A program made the translations under genes and the position numbers. The notes below the pieces were generated by a model. The model did no database searches, had not been told where the DNA came from, and saw only the letters and a program-made list of their open reading frames with translations. A DNA stretch of 22,108 nt from positions 11,522 to 33,629 of the forward strand of contig DIUF01000096.1 in NCBI GenBank assembly GCA_002422285.1, read 5' to 3'. The first letter of the stretch is position 1, and each line of letters begins with the position of its first letter. This document shows positions 7,342 through 14,483 of the stretch, piece by piece. The stretch comes from Flavobacteriales bacterium UBA6165. Its GTDB lineage: Bacteria > Bacteroidota > Bacteroidia > Flavobacteriales_D > Crocinitomicaceae.

Positions 7342-8436
7342 TTAAAAATATTTAACTGGATTTGTATTTGTTTCCGCAAAACGGACTGCAAAGGTAATAT
7401 TTTTTTCTTTCAACAAGTCCGCAATTAATTCAGAGGTAAATTGTTCTGATTCATAATGACCGATATCCGCAATAATAATTTGGTTTTCGGCGTCAAAAAA
7501 GTCGTGGTATTTGTAATCTCCAGTAATAAAAATGTCCGCGCTCGAAGCTTTGGCTTTGTTTAAAAGAAAACTTCCAGAGCCACCGCAAAAAGCAACGCGT
7601 TGAATTTCTTCCTTAAATAGATGAGTATGACGAATCACACCACAATTGAAAGTGCTCTTTAGTCTAGTCAAAAAATCCAAAGTGCTCATCGGTTTTTCGA
7701 GTTCTCCAAGCATTCCAGCTCCTTGATAGGGATCCTGATTTTTCAGTGGAATAATATCACAAGCTACTTCTTCATAAGGATGAACTTTTTCCATCGCCTG
7801 AATTACGGATTGTACCTGTTCGCTGCGACATATCATTTCCAAGCGTATTTCATTCTCGCTGTGAATTTCATTCATTTTGCCGACAAAAGGATTCGCACCG
7901 TCTAAAGCTCTGAATGTTCCGATTCCTGCTGAATTAAAACTGCATGAATCGTAATTGCCAATATGTCCTGCTCCGGCTGAGAACATTGCAGCTTGTACAT
8001 CGGAAATATGGGCTTCTGGAACAAAAACAACGATTTTCACCTGATTATCGCGCTTTGGCTCTAGAATCCGAAGGTTATTTAAACCAAGAAGTTGACCAAT
8101 TTTGTGATTGACGCCGAAGCGGTAGTTGTCCAAATTGGTGTGAATGGCATAAATCGCTATGTCGTTTTTGATGGCTTTTATTAAAGTGCGCTCTACATAG
8201 TTTTTGCCAGTGAAACTTTTCAGACCTTTGAAGACGATAGGGTGGTGGGCAATTATGAGATTACAATTTTTCTGAATAGCCTCATCTACAATCGATTCTG
8301 TACAATCTAAGGCCAACAAAACACCGCTTATTTCTGCACTAGCATCACCGCAAATCAGTCCTGAATTGTCGTAGCTCTCTTGTGTTGATAAGGGAGCGTA
8401 AGACTCGAGATGCTGTATAATTTCTTTTATTTTCAA
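7342..8436 (-). CDS. Nif3-like dinuclear metal centre hexameric protein
   Basis: The 364-residue protein belongs to the Nif3/YbgI family, often labelled GTP cyclohydrolase 1 type 2, with a dinuclear metal site of uncertain physiological substrate. Metal ligands expected from the family are present: His64-His65 in IIAHHPIVFKG, Asp103 in HTNLDN, and His327 and Glu331 in DIGHYESEQF. The extra length compared with the ~250-residue E. coli YbgI is the central inserted PII-like domain (about 130-235, KIVVFVPEAHISDVQAAMFS at its start), normal for the long form. The reading frame has no usable ATG near the N-terminus. The product MKIKEIIQHLESYAPLSTQE requires a TTG start, 10 bases after the M48 stop codon, with no Shine-Dalgarno sequence. 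Translation is probably coupled to the upstream gene. Confidence 0.95.
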   Translation of the reverse strand: MKIKEIIQHLESYAPLSTQESYDNSGLICGDASAEISGVLLALDCTESIVDEAIQKNCNLIIAHHPIVFKGLKSFTGKNYVERTLIKAIKNDIAIYAIHTNLDNYRFGVNHKIGQLLGLNNLRILEPKRDNQVKIVVFVPEAHISDVQAAMFSAGAGHIGNYDSCSFNSAGIGTFRALDGANPFVGKMNEIHSENEIRLEMICRSEQVQSVIQAMEKVHPYEEVACDIIPLKNQDPYQGAGMLGELEKPMSTLDFLTRLKSTFNCGVIRHTHLFKEEIQRVAFCGGSGSFLLNKAKASSADIFITGDYKYHDFFDAENQIIIADIGHYESEQFTSELIADLLKEKNITFAVRFAETNTNPVKYF

Positions 8437-8446
8437 AGGACTCAGC

Positions 8447-9238
8447 TTATGGAAGTTTGCTCATCACGGCTTTGTAACGCGTTCTGAAATCCTCATTTCC
8501 TTGACAGCCCATGGTGCTTTTGTGGTTGTGGAATGCTTCAATGCGGTTGTCTGGACTTGGATGCGTGCTTAAAAATTCAGGCATTCCAACGCCGCCTAGA
8601 GCTGATATTTTTTCAAAAAAACCAGCACCACCAGCAGCATTATAAGGTGTTTTACAGAGGTATTTGACTGAATTATAATCCGCCTCAGATTCGTGGGTAC
8701 GTGAAAAGCTCAAACCAATGAGTCCTTGTGTGATTTGATTCGCAAACTCTCGATTGCCCAAAAGGTAATTTGCAATTACCGATACACCAAACATTTGTGT
8801 AATCTGTCTGGTAGAATGTCTCAAATCGGCATGGGCAATTTCGTGACCCAAAACACCAGCCAATTCATCCTCTGAATCCAAAAACTTAAGGATGCCCGTG
8901 TAGAAATAAATGTAACCACCAGGCGTACAAAACGCATTCAAAGTGGTGTCATTGATGATTCTGATTTCCCAGTCAAATTCTTTGGCATATCTCACCTCAC
9001 CAGTTTTCATGATAGTTTCTTTGATTCCATTGATGTAGTCGTACACTTCTTTATATTGCACTGGGTCTAGAATCGGATATTCTTGTGGATTGGCTAAAAT
9101 TTCTGCATTTACTTGTGCACCTAGGGCTTTATCATCTTGAACAGTAAACACATTAAACCCTTTGCCTGGTTTTCCATCTTTGCTGCCACAAGCACTTGCA
9201 AGCAGTCCAAGGGCAAAAATCATCATCAGTTTTCTCAT
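8447..9238 (-). CDS. M48 family metalloprotease lipoprotein
   Basis: The 263-residue protein has a lipoprotein signal with probable lipidated Cys17 (LLASAC) and an M48 peptidase domain. The zinc site is HEIAH (His132, Glu133, His136), with the third ligand Glu185 in HESEADYNS. The upstream segment NAFCTPGGYIYFYTGILKFL is characteristic of BepA/LoiP/Oma1-like proteases. It lacks the TPR tail of BepA, so it is closer to the short LoiP/YcaL type. It should act in the periplasm on misfolded outer-membrane proteins, anchored by lipid. It is the first gene of an operon with nif3 and the zinc-ribbon gene (gaps of 10 and 5 bases), though no shared function is evident. The gene starts at ATG, 17 bases downstream of a TACTTTTG box. 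Confidence 0.95.
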   Translation of the reverse strand: MRKLMMIFALGLLASACGSKDGKPGKGFNVFTVQDDKALGAQVNAEILANPQEYPILDPVQYKEVYDYINGIKETIMKTGEVRYAKEFDWEIRIINDTTLNAFCTPGGYIYFYTGILKFLDSEDELAGVLGHEIAHADLRHSTRQITQMFGVSVIANYLLGNREFANQITQGLIGLSFSRTHESEADYNSVKYLCKTPYNAAGGAGFFEKISALGGVGMPEFLSTHPSPDNRIEAFHNHKSTMGCQGNEDFRTRYKAVMSKLP

Positions 9239-9255
9239 CGTCAGTAATTTTTTTA

Positions 9256-9263
9256 CAAAAGTA
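9256..9263 (-). promoter_or_regulatory. Candidate -7 box for the M48-nif3-zinc ribbon operon
   Basis: The minus strand reads TACTTTTG, an exact TAnnTTTG match ending 17 bases before the M48 protease ATG. No convincing -33 element was found upstream. Confidence 0.5.
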
Positions 9264-9387
9264 AATATTTCAGTTGGTTGACATAGAGTTCACATTGGGA
9301 GATGTCATATTTTTGTGAACATTTCAAAACAAAAAAATCGAAATCCAAATTGAATCCCGCTTTTTCTCCGTTTATATTCGAAACTTG

Positions 9388-10578
9388 TTATTCGTTGATG
9401 ATTTTCAAGGTTTCACCATTGCTAAACACCAAGATTACTAGACCTTTTGTGTTTTGCTCTACAGTTTGTCCCATGATATTCACAACTTTAATTAACTGTA
9501 CTTCTTCATTTCCGTTGAACACAGAAACGATGTATGAATATTCAAATGCGCCATCGAAATCTGTTTGCTTCAAACGGTAGTATGAGATTCCAGAAACTGG
9601 ACGAGCGTCGTAAGCATGATAATCGATTCTGTTGATGCTATTTCCTGCACCGGCAACAGTAGTTACGATTTCCCAGTTCAAGCCGTCTGTTGAGCGCTCT
9701 ATGGTGAAGAAATCATTGTTTTGCTCTGATGCCGTTGCCCAAAAAATAGCCACTTGCTTGTTGCTATTCATTTTTGCTTCGAATGAAATCAATTCGATTG
9801 GAAGAGCTGTACCACAATTGTCGCAGTTGAAAAACAATTGAGCTGCACCTAAATTTGATTCAGTAAGAGCAGTTACAATGGATTGACGGTAGCAAATTTT
9901 TGTATCATTCGATGTGGAAAATGGTTGGTTCAAGATAAGGTCTCTTGAAACTGAAAAGCAACTAGGACCATTGGTAGTAACCCCATTCGGCAGCAAGTTT
10001 GTTAAGTCACGTGTGTCGATTACCGAACCATTCACCATACAGATTGCTGTTCTGTTGTTCCCTTGAATTCTTAAATCACCCAAATTCATTAGGTTGTGGT
10101 TGATGATAAAGGAATTATCGTTTAAAGTAGTTTGAAAACCTACGGCAACATTGAAAACACCAGTCGCATGATTATGTATGCTCGAAGATCCGTTTTGAAG
10201 AATAATATTGCCATTGACATTGATGACACCATAGTTCACAATAGTGAATGTGTTGTTGAAATTTGGACTATAATTGAAGTTTAGAGTTGCATTTTCGTGC
10301 ACTATTATAGTGCCTCCATTGTTCATGTTACCAGAAGTTATGGTAAGCGTACCGCTGCACACTGTCAAAACACCACTGTTTGTAACGTTTATACTGCCGA
10401 GAGTAGCGTTTCCATTGAATCGGTATGGGCTGTTTACGGATGTGTTACTGCTGTTAAGCACTGTGCCGGTGTTGCAGTTACCTGTTGCTGTTGAAATTGT
10501 ACATTGTCCAAATGCTGAAAAGCTAGCGATTTGAAGTGAAATAATCGAGAAAAATAAGGAGATTTTGTTCTTAAACAT
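9388..10578 (-). CDS. Secreted repetitive protein with type A-like T9SS C-terminal region
   Basis: The 396-codon product has a signal peptide (about 1-24, ending SAFGQ). A low-complexity beta-rich region rich in Asn, Thr and Gly follows (about 45-180, for example SGVLTVCSGTLTITSGNMNN), consistent with a right-handed beta-helix. Cysteines sit at 26, 35, 74, 180, 207, 229, 252 and 255. The C-terminal third starts with ALPIELISFEA (258-268), a segment widespread in Flavobacteriia before the sorting domain. It continues with an Ig/FN3-like fold and ends in KVVNIMGQTVEQNTKGLVI (364-382) and LVFSNGETLKIINE, resembling the last strands of type A T9SS domains. It lacks the usual Pro-Asn-Pro opening. 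It should be exported by the Sec system and T9SS to the cell surface. No catalytic motif is visible. Its C-terminal region is a close paralogue of that of the next surface protein (10949-14248). Confidence 0.85.
   Translation of the reverse strand: MFKNKISLFFSIISLQIASFSAFGQCTISTATGNCNTGTVLNSSNTSVNSPYRFNGNATLGSINVTNSGVLTVCSGTLTITSGNMNNGGTIIVHENATLNFNYSPNFNNTFTIVNYGVINVNGNIILQNGSSSIHNHATGVFNVAVGFQTTLNDNSFIINHNLMNLGDLRIQGNNRTAICMVNGSVIDTRDLTNLLPNGVTTNGPSCFSVSRDLILNQPFSTSNDTKICYRQSIVTALTESNLGAAQLFFNCDNCGTALPIELISFEAKMNSNKQVAIFWATASEQNNDFFTIERSTDGLNWEIVTTVAGAGNSINRIDYHAYDARPVSGISYYRLKQTDFDGAFEYSYIVSVFNGNEEVQLIKVVNIMGQTVEQNTKGLVILVFSNGETLKIINE
9524..9579 (-). repeat. Copy 1 of a 56-base near-identical repeat in the paired sorting domains
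   Basis: This stretch differs from 11085-11140 at only 2 of 56 positions (9547 and 9574). It encodes the segment around LKQTDFDGAFEYSYIVSVF, identical in the two proteins. DNA identity above that of the surrounding regions points to recent duplication or gene conversion. Confidence 0.9.
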
Positions 10579-10613
10579 TGTATAGAATTTTGATATTTGC
10601 CGTTTTCGGAGTG

Positions 10614-10621
10614 CAAAAGTA
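10614..10621 (-). promoter_or_regulatory. Candidate -7 box for the smaller T9SS-sorted surface protein
   Basis: The minus strand reads TACTTTTG within the 15-mer GCAGTACTTTTGCAC (10611-10625). The same 15-mer with one change occurs upstream of the paralogous large gene (14362-14376). It ends 35 bases before the ATG. Confidence 0.55.
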
Positions 10622-10897
10622 CTGCCAAAATCCTCTTTAAAAACCGTCCTGCTCCATCAACAACTATGCCAAAATAATAAATGTTGACATAGTACATATT
10701 AATTTCTTGTTAATCAAATACTTATTAATTTTAAGTCATTTATATTTTTCCTAATTATGGAAAGTTTAACATTTTGATAACGTTTGAAGGGATTTACACG
10801 ATGAATTAATTTCTCACAATATTGATGTTTAAAGATGTCGAACCAAGGCTTTCATGCCGAAGAAAATCAAAAATCCAGTTCTCAATATGTACAGAAC

Positions 10898-10927
10898 AAA
10901 AAAAAACGGAACCTTTCGGTTCCGTTT
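10898..10927 (-). terminator. Intrinsic terminator of the large surface protein gene
   Basis: The minus strand has a perfect 10-bp stem, AAACGGAACC with GGTTCCGTTT, closing a GAAA tetraloop. It is followed by nine T and then G. It begins 21 bases after the stop codon of the large surface protein. This is the strongest terminator in the window. Confidence 0.92.
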
Positions 10928-10948
10928 CTCTATATTTTGAGTTTGATA

Positions 10949-13900
10949 TTATTCGTTGATCAGCTTCATGGTGCTTCCGTCGCTAAAAATGAGAATCACC
11001 ATACCGCGTGTGTTGATGTCCACCTCTTGGCCAATGAGATTCACCACTTTGATGAGCGACTTTTCTTCACCGTCGATGAAAACTGAAACGATGTATGAAT
11101 ATTCAAAGGCGCCATCGAAATCTGTTTGCTTCAATCGGTAATAAGACAAACCAGTGAATGGACGAATGTCAGTGGTGCTGTAATCATTTCGCAGTGGGGT
11201 GGTGCCATTTCCGTTTACAAATTCTACGACTTCCCAATTTAGACCGTCAATAGAACGCTCAACTGTAAAGAAATCGTTGTTCAATTCTGATGCTGTTGCC
11301 CAATTCAAAATGACTTGTTTTTGATTGTTTACTGTCGCTGAGAAAAACAACAATTCAACTGGAAGCGCAGTGTTTGGAGCTGATGAACCGTTGATTGTGA
11401 ATGTCGAGAAGCCTGTCATTCCTGTTAAAGTATAGCCGTTTGGACATGCGTCGAAACCGATTTGGGGGAATTCGGCAGTACTTGTTGTACCAACACCTGT
11501 GTTTCCTGGTTCTCCGTTTTTCATCACAAAGCGAATTGGTGTTCCTCCAGCTGAGGAAGTAGGCATGATGTCGTTCATTCCGTTGGCAGAAAGAACAAGA
11601 TCATAAGATATAATGCCGCCCCCCGGATTGGTGATTTCCCATTGCGCTGGCGATTGCAAATCCAAGAACATTTGATCCAAAATGCCATCTTGCACCGGCA
11701 GTCCTTGACCAATCTGTTGACCAGGAATTGTTGGTGTTTCCAAATCACAATAAACATAATCTAATAAGGGAGCTGAAGTATTGGATTCCATGTTTCCTAA
11801 AATTTCACCTGAGCCAGTAACTGTAATTGTGAATCCTTGAGCGCTGTATGGCGGAAAGCCCATTGGGAATTGATAAGTGTTTCCTGTGGTAGTTGCTCTT
11901 TGTAAACGTCCGTGAATATAGTTTGTAGCGCCCACCAAGTTTCCACCTACAAGAGCGCCCACTGACGGATTGGTCAAACGCAATGTTTCTCCAGCCGCCA
12001 CAATGATTACTGACCCAGCATTCATTGTTATAGTGTTGCTTACATCCAAATTCTCAACAACTTGCAACCAAGTTCCCGCACCAACAATCAAATTAGCACA
12101 TGCTCCTGGTGATACGAAACCCGAAAACTGAGATCCCACTCCGTAAAAGTCAAAAGTTTGATTCAAAGGGGTAACGAAATCAGATGCAGCTAGGCCTGTG
12201 AATGCACCGTCTAAACCGTTAGGATGCGTGGTGCGAATTACAACATCTGTATTGAAGCGCACGTTTGCAGTTCCGCTTAATTCATAAGGCCCCATATCAA
12301 TCGTAGAGCCATCTGTCATGCGCAATTGACCTAGGCTTGGATAGGCATTGGTTGTGTTGATGGTTTTGTTACTCGTCAAAATCAAGTTTACGCCTGGATT
12401 TACATTGATGCGTTCAAAATCGAGATTGATAACTCCTGTTCCACCCAAATAAGCTGTCGCTCCAGTGATGTAAAATCTACCCGTGGTGCTGGTTTGAGAT
12501 ACATTTCCAGTTCCGATAATTCCGTTTCTGAAATATTTTTCGCCATCACTGGTAAAAGTTATATTGCCATTGGCTTCAAAAACGCCATTGAACGTAAGAT
12601 TATTTGGTGCATTTGCCCCAACGTTGCCTGAATTCGCGCTCAAAAGGAAAGTAGGAATTGTAACAGCATCTACATCTGGGAAATACACTTGGTCAGACGA
12701 GGCAACTGCTGTTCCGTTATTCCATTCAAAAATAGATTGGTGTTCATAAATGATGCGGTTGCTGCTGCCATTTCCACCAAGGTTATTAGAAATTCCTGAA
12801 ACATTATTGGTCACTCGAATTCTACCGCCACTTTGAACGCGAATGCGAACATCTGTGTTTTGATAGGTAGGTATATTAGCCCCAGCATATTGTAAAACAC
12901 CACCGTTTTGAATGAGAATGTCGTCGTCAGTACCGTTACGCAAGAACATCGCCGCACCAGATTCTTTTCTTAATATACCTCCATTTTCAATGATGATTTG
13001 GTCAACGTCGAGTGCTGTGTTGATGGTTACTGTATGTCCGTTTCTGATGCGTATGGTGTTGGCATTAAAATCTGGAACACACGAAGGAGTTCCCCAAGTA
13101 ATTTCATCAGAGGAGGATTCCCAAGTGCTGATGCTATTCCAATTTCCCGTAGCTATGGTTCTGTAATAATGCGTTGAGGTTAAACAGGCAATAGTTGCCT
13201 GACTGCTTGGGTTATTCGTGGCGCTTGACGTTTGATAAACTCTATCTGGATTACAAAATTCGTAAACCCTGAACCAATACGTTGTGCTTGCTGATAATCC
13301 TGAAACGGAAACAGAGTTTCCTGTGCCATTAAAAATCACCTGTTCTCCTGAACCACTATACACTGTGTTTACACTTGGATTTGTGCCATTTCCAGGTGCT
13401 GTGAAACTGTTACTGGTGTTTATAATCACAACTCTCCCGTCTCCTGAGCCGTTGGTCCAGGACAAATCCATGCTTCCGTCTGATACATTTGAAAAAGTGA
13501 TGTTTAAAGCTTGAGTCGCTGGTGCAGAGCACAAAGTTGCCGCTTGTAAAGTAATAGAAAAATTATCTATAGCGATTGCTTGACCATTCGTACTTCCTCC
13601 AACACCAGTAAATCTCCAACGCAAATAATAAGTTGTGCCATCAGGGATGTTTAAGCCCGTTATCGAAAAAGATTTAGAAATAGCCGTGGGTGGATTGAAA
13701 ATAACTGTGTTGTTCGCATCAGCAGCGTAAGATTGGTCACCTGCAGTTGCAGCTGTAGTTATAGAGTTGCCATTGCTTCCATGGAAAAATGTCCAATCGA
13801 AAGCGCGAGAACCTGAACGGTATTTTTCATAGTCCCATGCCAAATCTATAGACGTGACAGTGGAACCTGTGTTATTCGTGAAAGCATAGAAAATATCTCT

Positions 13901-14248
13901 TGGGGAAAGATAAGAACCAGATGTTAAATACCCGATACTCCTTTCTGTTGAGGAAGCCGTTATCCCATTCGCAAAGTTGTAAAATCCTCCTCCACTTGTT
14001 CCTGTCAACACTCCTGTACCTGTTGTGCCCGCAGCTTGAGTAGTTGCAGTCAAACCATCAGCCCAATTTCCATTTCCTATATTCCCTCTAAATCCTGTGG
14101 GCAGCGTGGCTGTTGTTGAAGTCCCTATGCCATCAAAATTTTGGGTTTGGGCAACATTGATGCTGGTAATAGACTGTTGCGCCATTGCCTTAGAAAATAA
14201 GGCAAAGCAAACGAACGTGAGCATAATTTTAAGAATAGAATTTTTCAT
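10949..14248 (-). CDS. Large secreted surface protein with FN3, G8-like and beta-helix regions and type A-like T9SS tail
   Basis: The product is 1099 residues from the ATG encoding MKNSILKIMLTFVC. The open frame begins two codons earlier at GTG, which is less likely. Residue numbers are from the ATG. A signal peptide ends near residue 23 (KAMAQ). A beta-sandwich region follows (about 30-236), then a fibronectin type III domain (about 240-350, SDGSMDLSWTNGSGDGRVVI and ASTTYWFRVYEFC). A G8-like segment (about 360-430, GNWNSISTWESSSDEITWG, then VTINTALDVDQIIIENGGIL) leads into a long beta-helix-like repeat region. From about 961 the C-terminal region ALPVELLFFSATVNNQKQV closely matches the neighbouring surface protein, ending in FSDGSTMKLINE. 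The expected route is Sec export, then T9SS to the cell surface, as an adhesin or matrix protein. No enzyme motif is seen. Confidence 0.88.
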   Translation of the reverse strand: MKNSILKIMLTFVCFALFSKAMAQQSITSINVAQTQNFDGIGTSTTATLPTGFRGNIGNGNWADGLTATTQAAGTTGTGVLTGTSGGGFYNFANGITASSTERSIGYLTSGSYLSPRDIFYAFTNNTGSTVTSIDLAWDYEKYRSGSRAFDWTFFHGSNGNSITTAATAGDQSYAADANNTVIFNPPTAISKSFSITGLNIPDGTTYYLRWRFTGVGGSTNGQAIAIDNFSITLQAATLCSAPATQALNITFSNVSDGSMDLSWTNGSGDGRVVIINTSNSFTAPGNGTNPSVNTVYSGSGEQVIFNGTGNSVSVSGLSASTTYWFRVYEFCNPDRVYQTSSATNNPSSQATIACLTSTHYYRTIATGNWNSISTWESSSDEITWGTPSCVPDFNANTIRIRNGHTVTINTALDVDQIIIENGGILRKESGAAMFLRNGTDDDILIQNGGVLQYAGANIPTYQNTDVRIRVQSGGRIRVTNNVSGISNNLGGNGSSNRIIYEHQSIFEWNNGTAVASSDQVYFPDVDAVTIPTFLLSANSGNVGANAPNNLTFNGVFEANGNITFTSDGEKYFRNGIIGTGNVSQTSTTGRFYITGATAYLGGTGVINLDFERINVNPGVNLILTSNKTINTTNAYPSLGQLRMTDGSTIDMGPYELSGTANVRFNTDVVIRTTHPNGLDGAFTGLAASDFVTPLNQTFDFYGVGSQFSGFVSPGACANLIVGAGTWLQVVENLDVSNTITMNAGSVIIVAAGETLRLTNPSVGALVGGNLVGATNYIHGRLQRATTTGNTYQFPMGFPPYSAQGFTITVTGSGEILGNMESNTSAPLLDYVYCDLETPTIPGQQIGQGLPVQDGILDQMFLDLQSPAQWEITNPGGGIISYDLVLSANGMNDIMPTSSAGGTPIRFVMKNGEPGNTGVGTTSTAEFPQIGFDACPNGYTLTGMTGFSTFTINGSSAPNTALPVELLFFSATVNNQKQVILNWATASELNNDFFTVERSIDGLNWEVVEFVNGNGTTPLRNDYSTTDIRPFTGLSYYRLKQTDFDGAFEYSYIVSVFIDGEEKSLIKVVNLIGQEVDINTRGMVILIFSDGSTMKLINE
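11085..11140 (-). repeat. Copy 2 of the 56-base near-identical repeat in the paired sorting domains
   Basis: It matches 9524-9579 at 54 of 56 positions and lies in the same place within the C-terminal region of the paralogous protein. Similarity falls off on both sides at the DNA level, though the proteins stay similar to their ends. Confidence 0.9.
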
Positions 14249-14291
14249 ATGCACGAATAATATTTTTACGAAAGTTTTTGAGCGTCGCCAT
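14229..14291 (-). other. Short upstream open frame overlapping the start of the large surface gene
   Basis: A 20-codon ATG frame (MATLKNFRKNIIRAYEKFYS, then TAA) lies in the leader of the large surface gene. It overlaps its first 20 bases in another frame. The sequence before its ATG is A/T-rich, as is usual for Bacteroidota starts. It may be chance, or it may affect translation of the surface gene. There is no evidence that the peptide itself is functional. Confidence 0.3.
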
Positions 14292-14364
14292 ATTTTAATT
14301 AAATAAAACCCTTATAATCAATTTATTAAAATTTTTTATAAGAAAACTGTTAGACAAGCGCGTG

Positions 14365-14372
14365 CAAAGGTA
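14365..14372 (-). promoter_or_regulatory. Candidate -7 box for the large T9SS-sorted surface protein
   Basis: The minus strand reads TACCTTTG inside GCAGTACCTTTGCAC (14362-14376), nearly identical to the core before the smaller paralogue. It ends 116 bases before the ATG, giving a leader of about 110 bases, much longer than for other boxes in the window. Confidence 0.5.
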
Positions 14373-14483
14373 CTGCTATTTTCAGATTCATTGAAAACTT
14401 CTCAAACACAATTAACTATGATTTAACATGGGCTTTAAACTTGCTTTGAATTTTAGCAGAAAGCCTGTAGATTTTCGACAAAT

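Larger units (their letters stand above)
10579..10948. other. Intergenic region between the two T9SS-sorted surface genes
   Basis: These 370 bases are AT-rich with no credible gene. They hold the -7 box of the smaller surface gene (10614-10621) and the terminator of the larger one (10898-10927). The middle part (about 10640-10890) shows no hairpin, repeat or coding frame that I could support. Confidence 0.6.

Noticed and set aside
9288..9320. Inverted repeat GTTCAC/GTGAAC after the smaller surface gene
   Set aside because: Short stem, long loop and no T-run on the minus strand, so not a supportable terminator.
10434..10697. 87-codon minus-strand open frame across the start of the smaller surface gene
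   Set aside because: It overlaps the signal-peptide region of a clear secreted gene in another frame and has no recognisable features.
12564..13166. Plus-strand open frames inside the large surface gene
   Set aside because: They are antisense reflections of a long, well-supported coding region with low-complexity Thr/Asn repeats.
14249..14254. GTG start two codons before the ATG of the large surface protein
   Set aside because: The ATG directly begins a typical signal peptide, and the GTG adds only two residues.
14431..14465. Broken hairpin GGCTTT/AAAGCC after the CLC gene
   Set aside because: The stem is interrupted and the minus-strand tail is not T-rich. It may be a weak terminator but cannot be supported.
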